A stretch of 64,000 bases of DNA from Armatimonadota bacterium (GCA_026003175.1 BPGT01000002.1:1116001-1180000), one strand, 5' to 3'; shown: positions 41,632 through 50,497, counted from the first letter of the stretch. Numbers and translations: made by a program. The notes: generated by a model not told the origin, from the letters alone.

Positions 41632-43524
41632 ATGCACACGGTACGTGTCGTGCTGGCATTGTGCGCGCTGCTTGTCTGCAGCGGCAACCTGCCGGCGCAA
41701 CAGTCCTTCACCTATCAGGGAATGCTTAAAGAGAGCGGTGTTCCCGCCAACGGCGCGTATGACTTTCGTTTTCGCCTGTGGAGTAGCGCTTCAGGTGGCT
41801 CACAGAGCGGAGCCGATCTGTTCATCAACGACCTGACCGTGCAGGGTGGGCAGTTCACTACCGAATTGAACTTTGGCAACGTATGGGATGGCTCGGAACG
41901 CTATCTAGAGATTGCGGTGCGGGCCGGCTCCAGCACGGGTGCATACACGACACTGGCTCCGCGCGTGAAAATCACCCGTGCACCCTATGCTATCCGTGCG
42001 GATACTGCACCACCTGTGGGTGCAGCCGGCGGCGACTTGAGCGGAACCTATCCCTACCCGGTGGTGGCGGGGATGCAGGGACGCCCTGTAGGGAATACCG
42101 CACCGACTGCCGGACAGGTACTGAAGTGGGACGGGAGCGCATGGTCGCCTTCTACAGACTTGCGCGATCAGTTCTGGCTGGCATCCGGGAGCGACATTTT
42201 CTACAATGCGGGCAAAGTGGGAGTAGGAACGAGCAGTCCGTATTATCCGCTACATGTGGAAGGGTCTGAAGGAGCGGTGTACGGCAGGGCAACCAGCGTT
42301 AGCTCCAGCGCTAACGGCGTGACCGGACAAAGTGACAGCCCTGGAGGTAAAGGCATCTTTGGTCTAGCAACTGCCGCTAATAGTTTGGGATACGGTGTAT
42401 ATGGGGAAAACTGGGGTACTGACGGCAGCGGCGTGCTTGGCTATTCAACCGCCTCCACGGGTCCTACCGTTGGTGTGATTGGGCGAAGCGTCAGCACATC
42501 CGGCAAAGGCGTCGTGGGCGAGGTATCTGCCAGCAGTGGCACCACCTATGGTGTGTATGGGTGGAGCAACAGCCCATCGGGCACAGGAGTCTTTGGGTGG
42601 ACAACCGCCTCCCTTGGAACCACCTCTGGCGTGGCTGGGCAAAACGACAGCTCGGGTGGTAGAGGCGTCTTTGGGTGGGCAAGCGCCTCCGACGGCTACA
42701 CCACCGGCGTGTACGGGAAAAGCGACAGCACGAACGGCACAGGCGTCTCTGGGTGGGCAAGCGCCGCTAGCGGTAACACCACCGGTGTGCATGGGCAAAG
42801 TAACAGCACATCGGGCACAGGCGTGTATGGCCATGCAACTGCCTCCAGCGGCAACACCATCGGTGTGTATGGGCGAAGCAATAGCACTGCGGGCGACGCC
42901 ATCGTCGGGTGGGCAAGCGCCACCACCGGCAGCACCACCGGCGTGTATGGGCAAAGCAATAGCACTGCGGGTTTTGGCGTATATGGCTGGAAACCCAGCG
43001 GAGGTTCAGGTTACGGCGTCTACTATGTGGGCGGCTTGGCAGGCACAGGTACCAAGTCGTTCCAGATGGACCACCCCCTGAGTCCCGAAACCCATTTCCT
43101 CAACCACTTCTGCACGGAGGGTCCAGAGCCTTACAACGCCTATAGCGGAAATGTCACCACAGACGCTCAAGGCTATGCGGTGGTGCAACTGCCCGATTAC
43201 TTTGAGATCATCAACCGAGACTTCCGTTACCAACTCACCTGCATTGGGCAGTTCGCACAGGCGATTGTCGCCGAGGAGATACGGAACAATCGCTTTGTGA
43301 TCCGTACTGACAAGCCGTACGTCAAGGTCTCGTGGCGTGTAGAAGCCATCCGCAACGACCGATGGGTGCAGGAATACGGCTATGAGGCAGAGCAGCCCAA
43401 GCCCGCAGAGTATCGGGGCAAGTATCTGCATCCCGAACTGTACGGTCAGCCGAAGGAACTGGGCATCCACTATCGCCCGATGCCGGAGCGTGAGACGACA
43501 CCCGTGGAACCTGACAAGAGATAA
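41632..43524 (+). CDS. Secreted tail-fibre-like protein with 26-residue repeats
   Basis: From ATG 41632 (AAAGGAGA upstream) the product has 630 residues with a signal peptide ending near residue 22 (GNLPAQQ). Residues 25-125 look like a beta domain common to such proteins (SFTYQGMLKESGVPANGAYDF). A GTYPYPVV segment and a short KVGVGTSSPYYPLHVEG stretch follow, the latter as seen in endosialidase-type tail proteins. A Gly/Ser/Thr repeat region comes next, then a C-terminal beta-rich domain (about 485-615). It is probably an extracellular fibre or adhesin. No phage genes are near. Confidence 0.75.
   Translation: MHTVRVVLALCALLVCSGNLPAQQSFTYQGMLKESGVPANGAYDFRFRLWSSASGGSQSGADLFINDLTVQGGQFTTELNFGNVWDGSERYLEIAVRAGSSTGAYTTLAPRVKITRAPYAIRADTAPPVGAAGGDLSGTYPYPVVAGMQGRPVGNTAPTAGQVLKWDGSAWSPSTDLRDQFWLASGSDIFYNAGKVGVGTSSPYYPLHVEGSEGAVYGRATSVSSSANGVTGQSDSPGGKGIFGLATAANSLGYGVYGENWGTDGSGVLGYSTASTGPTVGVIGRSVSTSGKGVVGEVSASSGTTYGVYGWSNSPSGTGVFGWTTASLGTTSGVAGQNDSSGGRGVFGWASASDGYTTGVYGKSDSTNGTGVSGWASAASGNTTGVHGQSNSTSGTGVYGHATASSGNTIGVYGRSNSTAGDAIVGWASATTGSTTGVYGQSNSTAGFGVYGWKPSGGSGYGVYYVGGLAGTGTKSFQMDHPLSPETHFLNHFCTEGPEPYNAYSGNVTTDAQGYAVVQLPDYFEIINRDFRYQLTCIGQFAQAIVAEEIRNNRFVIRTDKPYVKVSWRVEAIRNDRWVQEYGYEAEQPKPAEYRGKYLHPELYGQPKELGIHYRPMPERETTPVEPDKR
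42550..42999 (+). repeat. Six tandem 78-base coding repeats
   Basis: Units begin at 42550, 42628, 42706, 42784, 42862 and 42940 (the last partial). Each encodes 26 residues of the pattern GVYGxSNSxxGTGVxGWAxA. More divergent copies lie upstream from about 42290. The exact spacing without indels suggests a regular beta-helix coil. Confidence 0.85.
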
Positions 43525-43529
43525 AATCT

Positions 43530-43556
43530 GCCCCCTTCCCTCGCAGGGAAGGGGGC
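43530..43556. repeat. GC-rich palindrome after the repeat protein
   Basis: It has perfect 12-base arms (43530-43541 with 43545-43556, loop CGC), five bases after a stop codon. The arms are the same as in the palindrome at 32168-32192. It may also end transcription between convergent genes. Confidence 0.75.
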
Positions 43557-43582
43557 GTATGGGCAAACGCAGAAGGCATTGC

Positions 43583-44125
43583 TTAAGAACGCTCGCCACT
43601 CAGCGGATGCATCTCCTTTCTGCCATCAGCGTACACCGCAACCCACTGTGCCAACCGTTCGCCCAGTCGTCGGCAGGAAGCGATCTCATTTTCCGAACGT
43701 GGCTCGCCCGCTAACACCGCACCGTAGTGCAGAGTGAACTGTTTGCCCACATAGTCAGTGACGCCAAACACCAGAAAACCGAAGTTCATCAGCACGGTCA
43801 GGATAGCCATACACGTTAACTCTGCGCCACCTCCCCACCCACCAGATGAGGAAAAGGCACAGCCGATTTTACCGTCCACTTTGCCCCAGACACTGCCCCC
43901 AACCTCATCCCACCAGCGCTTCATGCGCCAGGAGAGAGTACCCATGTTGGTGGGCGAACCAACTGCAATACCATCACACCACAGGATGTCATCTGCAGTG
44001 GCTTCATCCACACTCTTTAGGCGCACTGCAGTGCCCGGCACAGACTCTGCACCCTTCACCACCTGTTCCGCCATCTTGCGCGTGTTGCCTGAAGCAGTAT
44101 CGTAAAGCACCAGCACTTTGCCCAT
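43583..44125 (-). CDS. Flavodoxin-fold NAD(P)H:quinone reductase-like protein
   Basis: The 180-residue protein has the FMN phosphate loop LYDTASGNTRKMAEQV at the N-terminus and GSPTNMGTLSWRMKRW. The aromatic loop is FSSSGGWGGGAELTCM, as in WrbA-type flavodoxins. It probably carries out two-electron reduction of quinones or serves as an electron carrier. It is divergent from the CBS-DUF1385 gene. Confidence 0.88.
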   Translation of the reverse strand: MGKVLVLYDTASGNTRKMAEQVVKGAESVPGTAVRLKSVDEATADDILWCDGIAVGSPTNMGTLSWRMKRWWDEVGGSVWGKVDGKIGCAFSSSGGWGGGAELTCMAILTVLMNFGFLVFGVTDYVGKQFTLHYGAVLAGEPRSENEIASCRRLGERLAQWVAVYADGRKEMHPLSGERS

Positions 44126-44256
44126 CGTCGCCTTCTACCTCCCTATTAAGATGCTTATCTATATATCAATACGTCCTGCCGCCAACAGGAGTTCCTACCC
44201 TGAGTCTATCAAAAATGACCGCTTTCGAGGTATGCTTATACAGAGGCTCATAAAAC

Positions 44257-45405
44257 ATGATGCTTTGGAGCTTACCCGTCGATCGATATATGACCAGTGT
44301 ACCGGTGCTCTCGCCGGAGGACCCGCTGGCGAAAGCGGTTGCGCTGGCTCGCGCGGCGCGCACCAGCACCTTGCCGGTCGTACAGAACGGACGATTGATC
44401 GGCGTTATCGCGGAGTCGGACATCGCTCGGTTGATGCAGCAGGGTGACCCGCAGCAGCAGCAGTACCTACCCGTTAGTGCCGCGATGACGAGGGACGTGC
44501 TTTTCATTACGCCGGTCACCCCTACCTCACATGCATTGCAGGTTATGCAGGAGTATGGTTTCTCCTCCCTGCCTGTGGTTTCAAAAGAGGGCGAGTACAT
44601 GGGCGTGGTGCTGCGGTCAGATGTGCTAGCACTGACGTGCGACACCGTACGCCCACCGATGGTGGGTGGAATGGCTACCCCGCTGGGTGTGTACCTGACC
44701 GGTGGTGGTGTACGCGCCGGAGCAGGCGATTTAGGTCTATTCCTGACGGGTGTGCTGCTGATGACGCTGAACCTCATCGCACTGGTGCTGGTCTACTCCG
44801 GCTGCAGGTGGATTCAGCAGCAGACAGGTTTTCCTCTGTATGCGATGTTGCTCTCTCCCACCGCTTCGCTAATCGACTGGCAGGACTGGGTCGGTATGGC
44901 TCTTCGCGCCATGCCGATTGTCTTGTTCTTGCTGCTGGTACGCCTCTCCCCTATTGCCGGCGTGCACGCCGCAGAGCATATGACGGTTCATGCCATCGAG
45001 CGGGGCGAACCGCTGGAACCCGAGTACGTGCGACGGATGCCGCGCGTGCATCCCCGATGCGGTACCAATCTGGCGGCAGGAGCTATGATTTTTCTAACGC
45101 TGGCAAACATCAACACCGGCATCTACCGGGATGTGACGCTACTGCTCGCCTTCGTCACCACGCTGCTGACATGGCGACCGGTCGGCAATTTACTGCAGGC
45201 GCTATTCACCACACGCCCTCCCAGCGAGCGACAGCTGCGTAACGGTATCGAGGCAGGAAAGCAGTTATTGCATCGCTATCGGATGCAGGGATACCGCTCG
45301 CTGACCTTCCGAGAACGAATCTGGAATATGGGTATTTTACAGATTGCCGCGGGCATGATGCTCGTGTGGTGGCTGCTGGACATAATGGGCTTCGGTATCT
45401 GGTAA
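44257..45405 (+). CDS. CBS-domain pair fused to a DUF1385 membrane domain
   Basis: The 382-residue protein has two CBS domains (residues 1-60: YMTSVPVLSPEDPLAKAVAL, GVIAESDIARLM; 70-130: AMTRDVLFITPVTPTSHALQ, GVVLRSDVLAL). The DUF1385 signature follows: MVGGMATPLGVYLTGGGVRA, later GVHAAEHMTVHAIERGE and RMPRVHPRCGTN. It includes four to five membrane segments. DUF1385 proteins usually lack CBS domains. The fusion suggests that adenine nucleotides gate the membrane part, whose activity is unknown. Confidence 0.87.
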   Translation: MMLWSLPVDRYMTSVPVLSPEDPLAKAVALARAARTSTLPVVQNGRLIGVIAESDIARLMQQGDPQQQQYLPVSAAMTRDVLFITPVTPTSHALQVMQEYGFSSLPVVSKEGEYMGVVLRSDVLALTCDTVRPPMVGGMATPLGVYLTGGGVRAGAGDLGLFLTGVLLMTLNLIALVLVYSGCRWIQQQTGFPLYAMLLSPTASLIDWQDWVGMALRAMPIVLFLLLVRLSPIAGVHAAEHMTVHAIERGEPLEPEYVRRMPRVHPRCGTNLAAGAMIFLTLANINTGIYRDVTLLLAFVTTLLTWRPVGNLLQALFTTRPPSERQLRNGIEAGKQLLHRYRMQGYRSLTFRERIWNMGILQIAAGMMLVWWLLDIMGFGIW

Positions 45406-45597
45406 TCGACACATAACTTACCATACTGTCCGCGTTACAACCCTGCAGTGTGCCACTTCCCACTTTTTTCAGCAAATTTTTCGTACAAAACCTCAGAATC
45501 CCCTTTAGATTTTTGAACAGATGCCGATAATACCCTGTGGTTCGCTGTTCATTTCGCCTGCTTCGGGCAGGAGGAGCTCGTACGGAGGAGAGTCACG

Positions 45598-46662
45598 ATG
45601 CAAGCTGTAATCCTTGCGGGAGGACAGGGCACGCGCTTACGTCCATTAACTGCGCGCACTCCCAAACCCATGGTACCTCTGTTTGACCGCCCTGTGATGG
45701 AGCATACGTTGCTGTTGTTACGAAAGCACGGTATCCAGCAGGTGTTTGTCACGTTGTCGTACAGGGCGCGAGAGATTATCGATTACTTTGGCGGCGGCAG
45801 TCGCTGGGACATGCGCATCCACTACTCCATCGAGGATGAACCGATGGGAACGGCAGGAGGTGTACGGCGGTTCGCTACTTCCCTGCACGACACCTTTCTG
45901 GTCATCTCCGGCGATGCGGTGACCGACTTCGACCTGAGCGAGGCGGTAGCGTTCCATCGACGCAAGGGCGCCGTTGCCACGATGCTACTCTACTCGGTAG
46001 AAGACCCCACACCTTTCGGTATCGTAGAGACAGACAGCGATGGCAGAATCCGCCGTTTTTTGGAAAAGCCATCCGCCAACGAGGTCTTCACCAACACGGT
46101 CAACACCGGCATCTATGTGCTGGAGCCATACGCTCTGCGCTTCGTGCCCGATGACCAGCCTTTCGACTTTAGCCGAAACCTGTTTCCGCGTCTGCTGACG
46201 AACAACGATCCTTTCTTTGGCTTCCGGGCAAGCGGTTACTGGTGCGACATCGGCAACCTGCTGCAGTACCGACAGGCGCACTTCGACGCGCTGACGAATA
46301 AGGTATCGCTGGAGTTGCCCGCAGAGCCGGTGCGCCCAGGCGGCTGGATAGGCGAGAACGCTGTGGTAGACAGCAAAGTCAAGCTGGAACCGCCGTTCTA
46401 CGTCGGCGCAGGCACGAGGCTACAGCGAGGGGCAGCTATCGGCAAACATGCCGTCATCGGCGCACGCTGTCTGGTGGAAAGCGAAGCCTCTATCCGCGCC
46501 TCTATCGTGGGACCCGATGCACGGGTAGGAGCGGGCACGCAGCTGATGCATTGTGTGGTGGATTCCGGCGCGCATGTGGAAGCGCGCACCGCTCTGAGCA
46601 ACGCGGTGCTCTCGGCGGAAATCACCGCTCCTTTAGCTTCTTCCCTGCCATTGGCGGCGTAA
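45598..46662 (+). CDS. Sugar nucleotidyltransferase (NDP-sugar pyrophosphorylase)
   Basis: The 354-residue protein has the nucleotide-binding motif MQAVILAGGQGTRLRPLTAR, with TPKPMVPLFDRPVMEH. The catalytic Asp region is FLVISGDAVTDFDLS and EKPSANEVFTNTVNTGIYV follows. A left-handed beta-helix (about 250-340) contains hexapeptide-like GENAVV, GAGTRL and GKHAVI repeats. It is closest in look to mannose-1-phosphate guanylyltransferase-type enzymes, but glucose-1-phosphate transfer cannot be excluded. GGAGGAG precedes ATG 45598. It supplies activated sugar for glycan synthesis. Confidence 0.9.
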   Translation: MQAVILAGGQGTRLRPLTARTPKPMVPLFDRPVMEHTLLLLRKHGIQQVFVTLSYRAREIIDYFGGGSRWDMRIHYSIEDEPMGTAGGVRRFATSLHDTFLVISGDAVTDFDLSEAVAFHRRKGAVATMLLYSVEDPTPFGIVETDSDGRIRRFLEKPSANEVFTNTVNTGIYVLEPYALRFVPDDQPFDFSRNLFPRLLTNNDPFFGFRASGYWCDIGNLLQYRQAHFDALTNKVSLELPAEPVRPGGWIGENAVVDSKVKLEPPFYVGAGTRLQRGAAIGKHAVIGARCLVESEASIRASIVGPDARVGAGTQLMHCVVDSGAHVEARTALSNAVLSAEITAPLASSLPLAA

Positions 46663-46664
46663 CA

Positions 46665-46693
46665 AGCAGGGCGGGCAATCTGCCCGCCCTGCT
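46665..46693. terminator. Hairpin between convergent genes
   Basis: A perfect 13-base stem (46665-46677 with 46681-46693, loop ATC) lies between the nucleotidyltransferase stop and the dehydrogenase stop. No T-run is present on either side. Confidence 0.6.
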
Positions 46694-46706
46694 CATAACG
46701 GATAGA

Positions 46707-47798
46707 CTACGGCACCAGCAGCACCTTGATCGACTCTCGTGCCTCGTGTACCATCTCGACGCCGCGACGGAATTCAGAGAGAGGCAGCTGGTGGGTGACA
46801 ATGCCATCCGTCTTCAGCAAGCCGCGACTGAGGTAATCTATCACTTTCGGGTAGCAATAGGGACCCAAATGGGAGCCGTATACGTTCAGCTCCTTCACAT
46901 CGCCCAAGATCGTCCAGTCTACCGTAACCGGTTCCTGTAGCACGCTGAACACTACGAAGTTGCCCGCTTTGCGGATGATATCCAGCCCCAGCAGGATACC
47001 CTGCGGGTGTCCGGTGGCTTCGATGTACACGTCACAGCCGTAGCCGCCGGTTAACCGCTTGATTTCCGCACACACATCGTCGCGCGATGGGTTCAGCACC
47101 ATGTCCGCGCCTAGCCGCTTTGCCACCTCCAGTCGATGGTCACGCAGGTCAAGCGCAACCAGCAGGGCAGGGTTCTTCAATCGGGCACATGCCACCATAC
47201 CCAGCCCTAAAGGTCCCATGCCGGCGATAACCACCACATCACCGAACTGAACCTGACCACGCTCCACCGCGTGCATCGAGCACGCCAACGGCTCAATTAA
47301 CGCTGCCTGCTCGGTAGGCAGGCTTTCAGGGATACGATATACGCGCGCGTTGGCAGGATAGCGCATATACTGCGCCCAACCACCCTGCGCCTTCTCGCGG
47401 AAGCCGAAAATCTCGCGGTCGCGGCACAGCCAGTACATTCCCCGGTCGCACATCCGGCACTTGCCACAAGGCACAATCTGCTCAGCGATGGCGCGGTCGC
47501 CCACTTGCAAACCAAAACGTTCGGCTGCGCCCTCTCCCAATGCGACCACCCTTCCAGTGAACTCATGGCCGGGAACCACCGGCGGCTGCACATAGCGCGG
47601 ACGTGTAGCGTCACCCCAGATAGAAGGGTTGCCGTAGAAACACTTCACATCACTGGCGCAGATACCACATGCCTCCACCTGCACAACGACCTCCCCCGGG
47701 CGAGGCTCGGGCACAGGTATCTGTTCCAGACGATAGTCCTCCGGTGCGTAGCAACGCACCGCTTGCATCGTTTCCGGTAGACTGGCACTGCTCATCAT
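46707..47798 (-). CDS. Zinc-dependent medium-chain alcohol/polyol dehydrogenase
   Basis: The 363-residue protein has catalytic-zinc motif CGICASDVKCFYG (near residue 44) and PPVVPGHEFTGRVVALGEG. The structural-zinc cluster is CGKCRMCDRGMYWLC and the Rossmann motif is VVIAGMGPLGLGMVACARL. The pattern fits threonine/sorbitol/erythritol-type dehydrogenases. AGGGGG precedes ATG 47798, and ATG 47795 is also possible. Substrate unknown; a polyol is likely. Confidence 0.92.
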   Translation of the reverse strand: MMSSASLPETMQAVRCYAPEDYRLEQIPVPEPRPGEVVVQVEACGICASDVKCFYGNPSIWGDATRPRYVQPPVVPGHEFTGRVVALGEGAAERFGLQVGDRAIAEQIVPCGKCRMCDRGMYWLCRDREIFGFREKAQGGWAQYMRYPANARVYRIPESLPTEQAALIEPLACSMHAVERGQVQFGDVVVIAGMGPLGLGMVACARLKNPALLVALDLRDHRLEVAKRLGADMVLNPSRDDVCAEIKRLTGGYGCDVYIEATGHPQGILLGLDIIRKAGNFVVFSVLQEPVTVDWTILGDVKELNVYGSHLGPYCYPKVIDYLSRGLLKTDGIVTHQLPLSEFRRGVEMVHEARESIKVLLVP

Positions 47799-48006
47799 GG
47801 TTCCCCCTTACCGGAGCGAGATGGCTCTCGCAGCATCATGTCAATGTGGTTACAGGGTCAACTGGCGACTGCAAGCTGCGGGCAACGACGACAAAACCTC
47901 CTTCGAGAGATTGGCAACCTGCCCCCAGCCGGTTTCGTTGGCTGTTGCCCGCGCTTTCCAATCGCCAGGGCGGTACAAGATGTTGAGAAACACACCCAAC
48001 GACTTG

Positions 48007-48276
48007 TTAGTACCCTCCTGATGCCGGCGGGCGTTGTGGGGCAGTAGGTGCACCGGGCTGTCCCTGAGCCGCGCCCGGAGCCGCTGCACCGGGCCGTCCA
48101 CCAGGAGCCATGCCGGGCGGGGGCATACCGGGCCCACCCACAGGGATCCGCCCGCCAGGGGGAATGGGCACGACGGCGGGTTCCGCAAAGAAGTAGCGCC
48201 ACCCGATAATCCCCAGTATCACTACCACCACGAGTATCACAATGGCGGCAGTGACAGGGTTAATCTCTTTTTTCAT
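48007..48276 (-). CDS. Small membrane protein with Pro/Gly-rich tail
   Basis: From ATG 48276 (AGGAGG seven bases upstream) the product has 89 residues. It has a short basic start (MKKEINPV), one membrane segment (TAAIVILVVVVILGIIGWRY), and a low-complexity Pro/Gly/Ala tail (PPGGRIPVGGPGMPPPGMAP and more). The tail is probably outside the cytoplasm. The frame is open to 48423 but without support. Family unknown. It is divergent from the PIG-L gene. Confidence 0.7.
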   Translation of the reverse strand: MKKEINPVTAAIVILVVVVILGIIGWRYFFAEPAVVPIPPGGRIPVGGPGMPPPGMAPGGRPGAAAPGAAQGQPGAPTAPQRPPASGGY

Positions 48277-48421
48277 CCTGCCACCTCCTGAAGATGTGGA
48301 GTATATCTCTTCTTCGCGCCCGTACGAGACGATTCCTGCTCCCGTCCCCAACGCCACCCGGAAGGACGAGGCAGGATTCGCGCGAATCTGAAGAGGAGAT
48401 ACGATGGAGAAGGAGGTCAGC

Positions 48422-49246
48422 ATGCGATATATCCTCGCTATCGGTGCGCACCCTGACGATGTAGAAGGCAGTGTCGGCGGAACCCTGACGCTGATGCGCC
48501 AACGGGGAGATACAGTGCGGTTTCTCAGCGTGACGGACGGCGGTAAGGGACATTACCGGCAAGAATATGCTGAGAATCCCCGCCTGCTGGTAGAGCGCCG
48601 CATGGCGGAGGCAGAGCGTGCCGCTGCACGTATCGGCGCGGAGTTCCGGTGCCTGGGGACGCCCGACGGCGGAGTGTATGTTACCCACGAAACCGCCTCC
48701 TCCATGATACGCGCCATCCGTTCCTTCGGCGAGCCGGGCAGAGGTCCCGACCTGATATTGGTCAACCGTCTCAACGACTACCATCGCGATCACCGCGTTA
48801 CTGCCCAGCTGGTGCTGGACGCGGCGTACTTGCTCATCGTGCCGACAGTATGCGCCGATACGCCTGCATTGCGCAAAATGCCGGTCATCATGTACTGGCA
48901 CGATGATTTCACCGAACCGGTTCCCTTCCGCGCCGACGTGGTGGTGGGCATAGACCACGTAATGGAAACCAAAATCGATATGTTGTGTAGCCACGAATCC
49001 CAGTTTCGAGAATGGATACCCTACACGATGGGCATGTCTCCCCTTCCCCTCACCCGAGAGCAGATGCGTGAGTGGGTGACCGCGTGGATGCATCGCGATG
49101 CCCGCAACGCGAAGGCTGCCGGTGAGAGATGCCAACCGCGGATTGTCCCCAGCGGTCACTACGAGTTCGCAGAAGCCTTTCAGGTGAGCGAATACGGCAC
49201 GCAACCCACCGACGAGTGGCTCAGGGAGATGTTCACCTTCTCGTAA
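48422..49246 (+). CDS. PIG-L/LmbE-family deacetylase
   Basis: The 274-residue protein begins MRYILAIGAHPDDVEGSVGG, the zinc-binding AHPDD motif of the family. A later DYHRDHRVTAQLV provides the third ligand (HxxH). Members remove acetyl groups from N-acetylglucosamine-linked or similar substrates. ATG 48422 has GGAGG seven bases upstream and fits the family start; ATG 48404 (six residues more) also has a GAGGAG site. It is monocistronic and followed by tmRNA. Confidence 0.92.
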   Translation: MRYILAIGAHPDDVEGSVGGTLTLMRQRGDTVRFLSVTDGGKGHYRQEYAENPRLLVERRMAEAERAAARIGAEFRCLGTPDGGVYVTHETASSMIRAIRSFGEPGRGPDLILVNRLNDYHRDHRVTAQLVLDAAYLLIVPTVCADTPALRKMPVIMYWHDDFTEPVPFRADVVVGIDHVMETKIDMLCSHESQFREWIPYTMGMSPLPLTREQMREWVTAWMHRDARNAKAAGERCQPRIVPSGHYEFAEAFQVSEYGTQPTDEWLREMFTFS

Positions 49247-49277
49247 GCGGGGTGAAACAAAAGGTCAGTGAATGTTG

Positions 49278-49283
49278 TATAAT
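49278..49283 (+). promoter_or_regulatory. -10 element of the tmRNA gene
   Basis: An exact TATAAT lies 17 bases before the mature tmRNA 5' end. The -35 region is poor. Confidence 0.55.
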
Positions 49284-49299
49284 ATAGGTGGCTACCCGT

Positions 49300-49658
49300 G
49301 GGGGCGATTGGTGTCGACAGGGTAGAGGCGCGCTCAGGCTGCGAGCCGAGGTGCCGTTGGCCTCGTAAAAAAGCGGCAAAAAAATAAGAGCGACTCCTCA
49401 GTACGCTCTCGCTGCCTAATTAAGTAGGCAGCCGTCCTGCCGCCTCCTGCCGGCCGAGGCGGATGTGGGCGTGTGCTATGCCGGATAGCCTGAACGGAAG
49501 CGTTCACCGCCGTTCGGGCGAAAGCATAGGGTGAACTGGCTCGAGGGTAAGCCTGCCATCGGGCGTACCCGAGAGCGAGATGCAAAACGATGGCTACGCT
49601 CGTAGACGCCTGGGGCAAATCACTCTGGACGAGGGTTCGAGTCCCTCCGCCTCCACCA
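49300..49658 (+). ncRNA. ssrA: tmRNA (ssrA)
   Basis: The 5' end GGGGGCGATTGGTGTCGAC and the 3' end GGGTTCGAGTCCCTCC...CCACCA form the tRNA-like domain; the 7-base acceptor stem pairs GGGGGCG with CGCCTCC. The T arm with GGTTCGAGTCC is complete and CCA is encoded (49656-49658). The tag frame runs from the likely resume codon GGC at 49375 to TAA at 49417-49419 and encodes GKKIRATPQYALAA, ending in the ALAA degradation signal. Pseudoknot-rich sequence fills 49,430-49,590. It rescues stalled ribosomes with SmpB and tags the nascent protein for proteolysis. Confidence 0.97.
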
Positions 49659-49672
49659 GATGTGCAGATGCG

Positions 49673-49702
49673 AAAAACCCCCGCGAACCGTTCGCGGGGG
49701 TT
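49673..49702 (-). terminator. Intrinsic terminator of the PEP-CTERM gene
   Basis: A perfect 12-base stem (49676-49687 with 49691-49702, loop CCG) is followed on the minus strand by five T. It lies 22 bases after the PEP-CTERM stop and may also stop tmRNA transcription from the other side. Confidence 0.8.
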
Positions 49703-49723
49703 GATGATTTCGGAAAGGGAACA

Positions 49724-50497
49724 CTACTTACGCCAACGCAACAGGACAAACGCAGGTGCGGCAACGCCGCTCAACCACAACACCATTGTGCCGGGCTCCG
49801 GGACGACGTTCAGCTGAAGCAGATTGTACTCCCATCCCTGACCGCAGTCCCAGCGAATGTAGCCCGTTGCGTGGGTTTGGTACTGGCGTACCTGAGCGGC
49901 CAAGGCGGCAACGTCGTCAGTATTTACTTCGTCCCACCATTTGCCGTTGCTATCGTAGGGCGGAGCTTCATCGTCCGTCGCCCACCACGCAAAGCCGAAG
50001 GTGCCGATGACACCATCAGGGTTGCCATCGTTATCTTTGTCGTAATCTATCCAGCTGGACGGCTGTATCCAGCCATTAGTAGGAATGCCACCCACAAGGT
50101 TAGCGACCTCTAGATCGTAGTTGTTCCAGTTGTATACGTAGTTGACACCTTCCCAGTCCACCATCCAGTTAACCTGGAAATTGCACTGCTGGAGCTCAGT
50201 GGTGGTTTTACCCGGCACCCAGTAAATCCAGTGTAGCCGTTTGCCGAGGTCCATCGTGCTGTACACGATTTCCTCTTCCGGCTCGAAATACGTCGTGCCG
50301 GGGTGTGCTCCGCTACGCATGTTGACGAAGGTATCCGCCGCCACGTCGGCTTTGGTAGCTGTCCACCACGGTGCCCAGTTCGACGACCCGTACACATTCG
50401 GCGCGGTATCTGCATACAGCTGGGCATTAATTGTACCCGCGTACGCGCTCACCGCCACAGCCAACACCGCAACCACGACCAACCACACTTTTCGCAT
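49724..50497 (-). CDS. PEP-CTERM sorting-domain protein
   Basis: From ATG 50497 (AAAGGAG upstream) the product has 257 residues: signal peptide (MRKVWLVVVAVLAVAVSAYA), a Trp/Tyr/Asn-rich extracellular body, and a C-terminal VPEPGTMVLWLSGVAAPAF helix with LLRWRK. This is the PEP-CTERM tripartite signal, recognised by an exosortase that removes or processes the tail. Such proteins are linked to exopolysaccharide. DKDNDGNPDG resembles a calcium-binding loop. No exosortase is in the window. The function of the body is unknown. Confidence 0.9.
   Translation of the reverse strand: MRKVWLVVVAVLAVAVSAYAGTINAQLYADTAPNVYGSSNWAPWWTATKADVAADTFVNMRSGAHPGTTYFEPEEEIVYSTMDLGKRLHWIYWVPGKTTTELQQCNFQVNWMVDWEGVNYVYNWNNYDLEVANLVGGIPTNGWIQPSSWIDYDKDNDGNPDGVIGTFGFAWWATDDEAPPYDSNGKWWDEVNTDDVAALAAQVRQYQTHATGYIRWDCGQGWEYNLLQLNVVPEPGTMVLWLSGVAAPAFVLLRWRK

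Noticed and set aside
42445-42965. Minus-strand repeat-rich frames
   Set aside because: They are reverse shadows of the 78-base repeats.
41632-43524. Prophage tail gene
   Set aside because: It has a signal peptide, and there are no capsid, terminase or other tail genes nearby.
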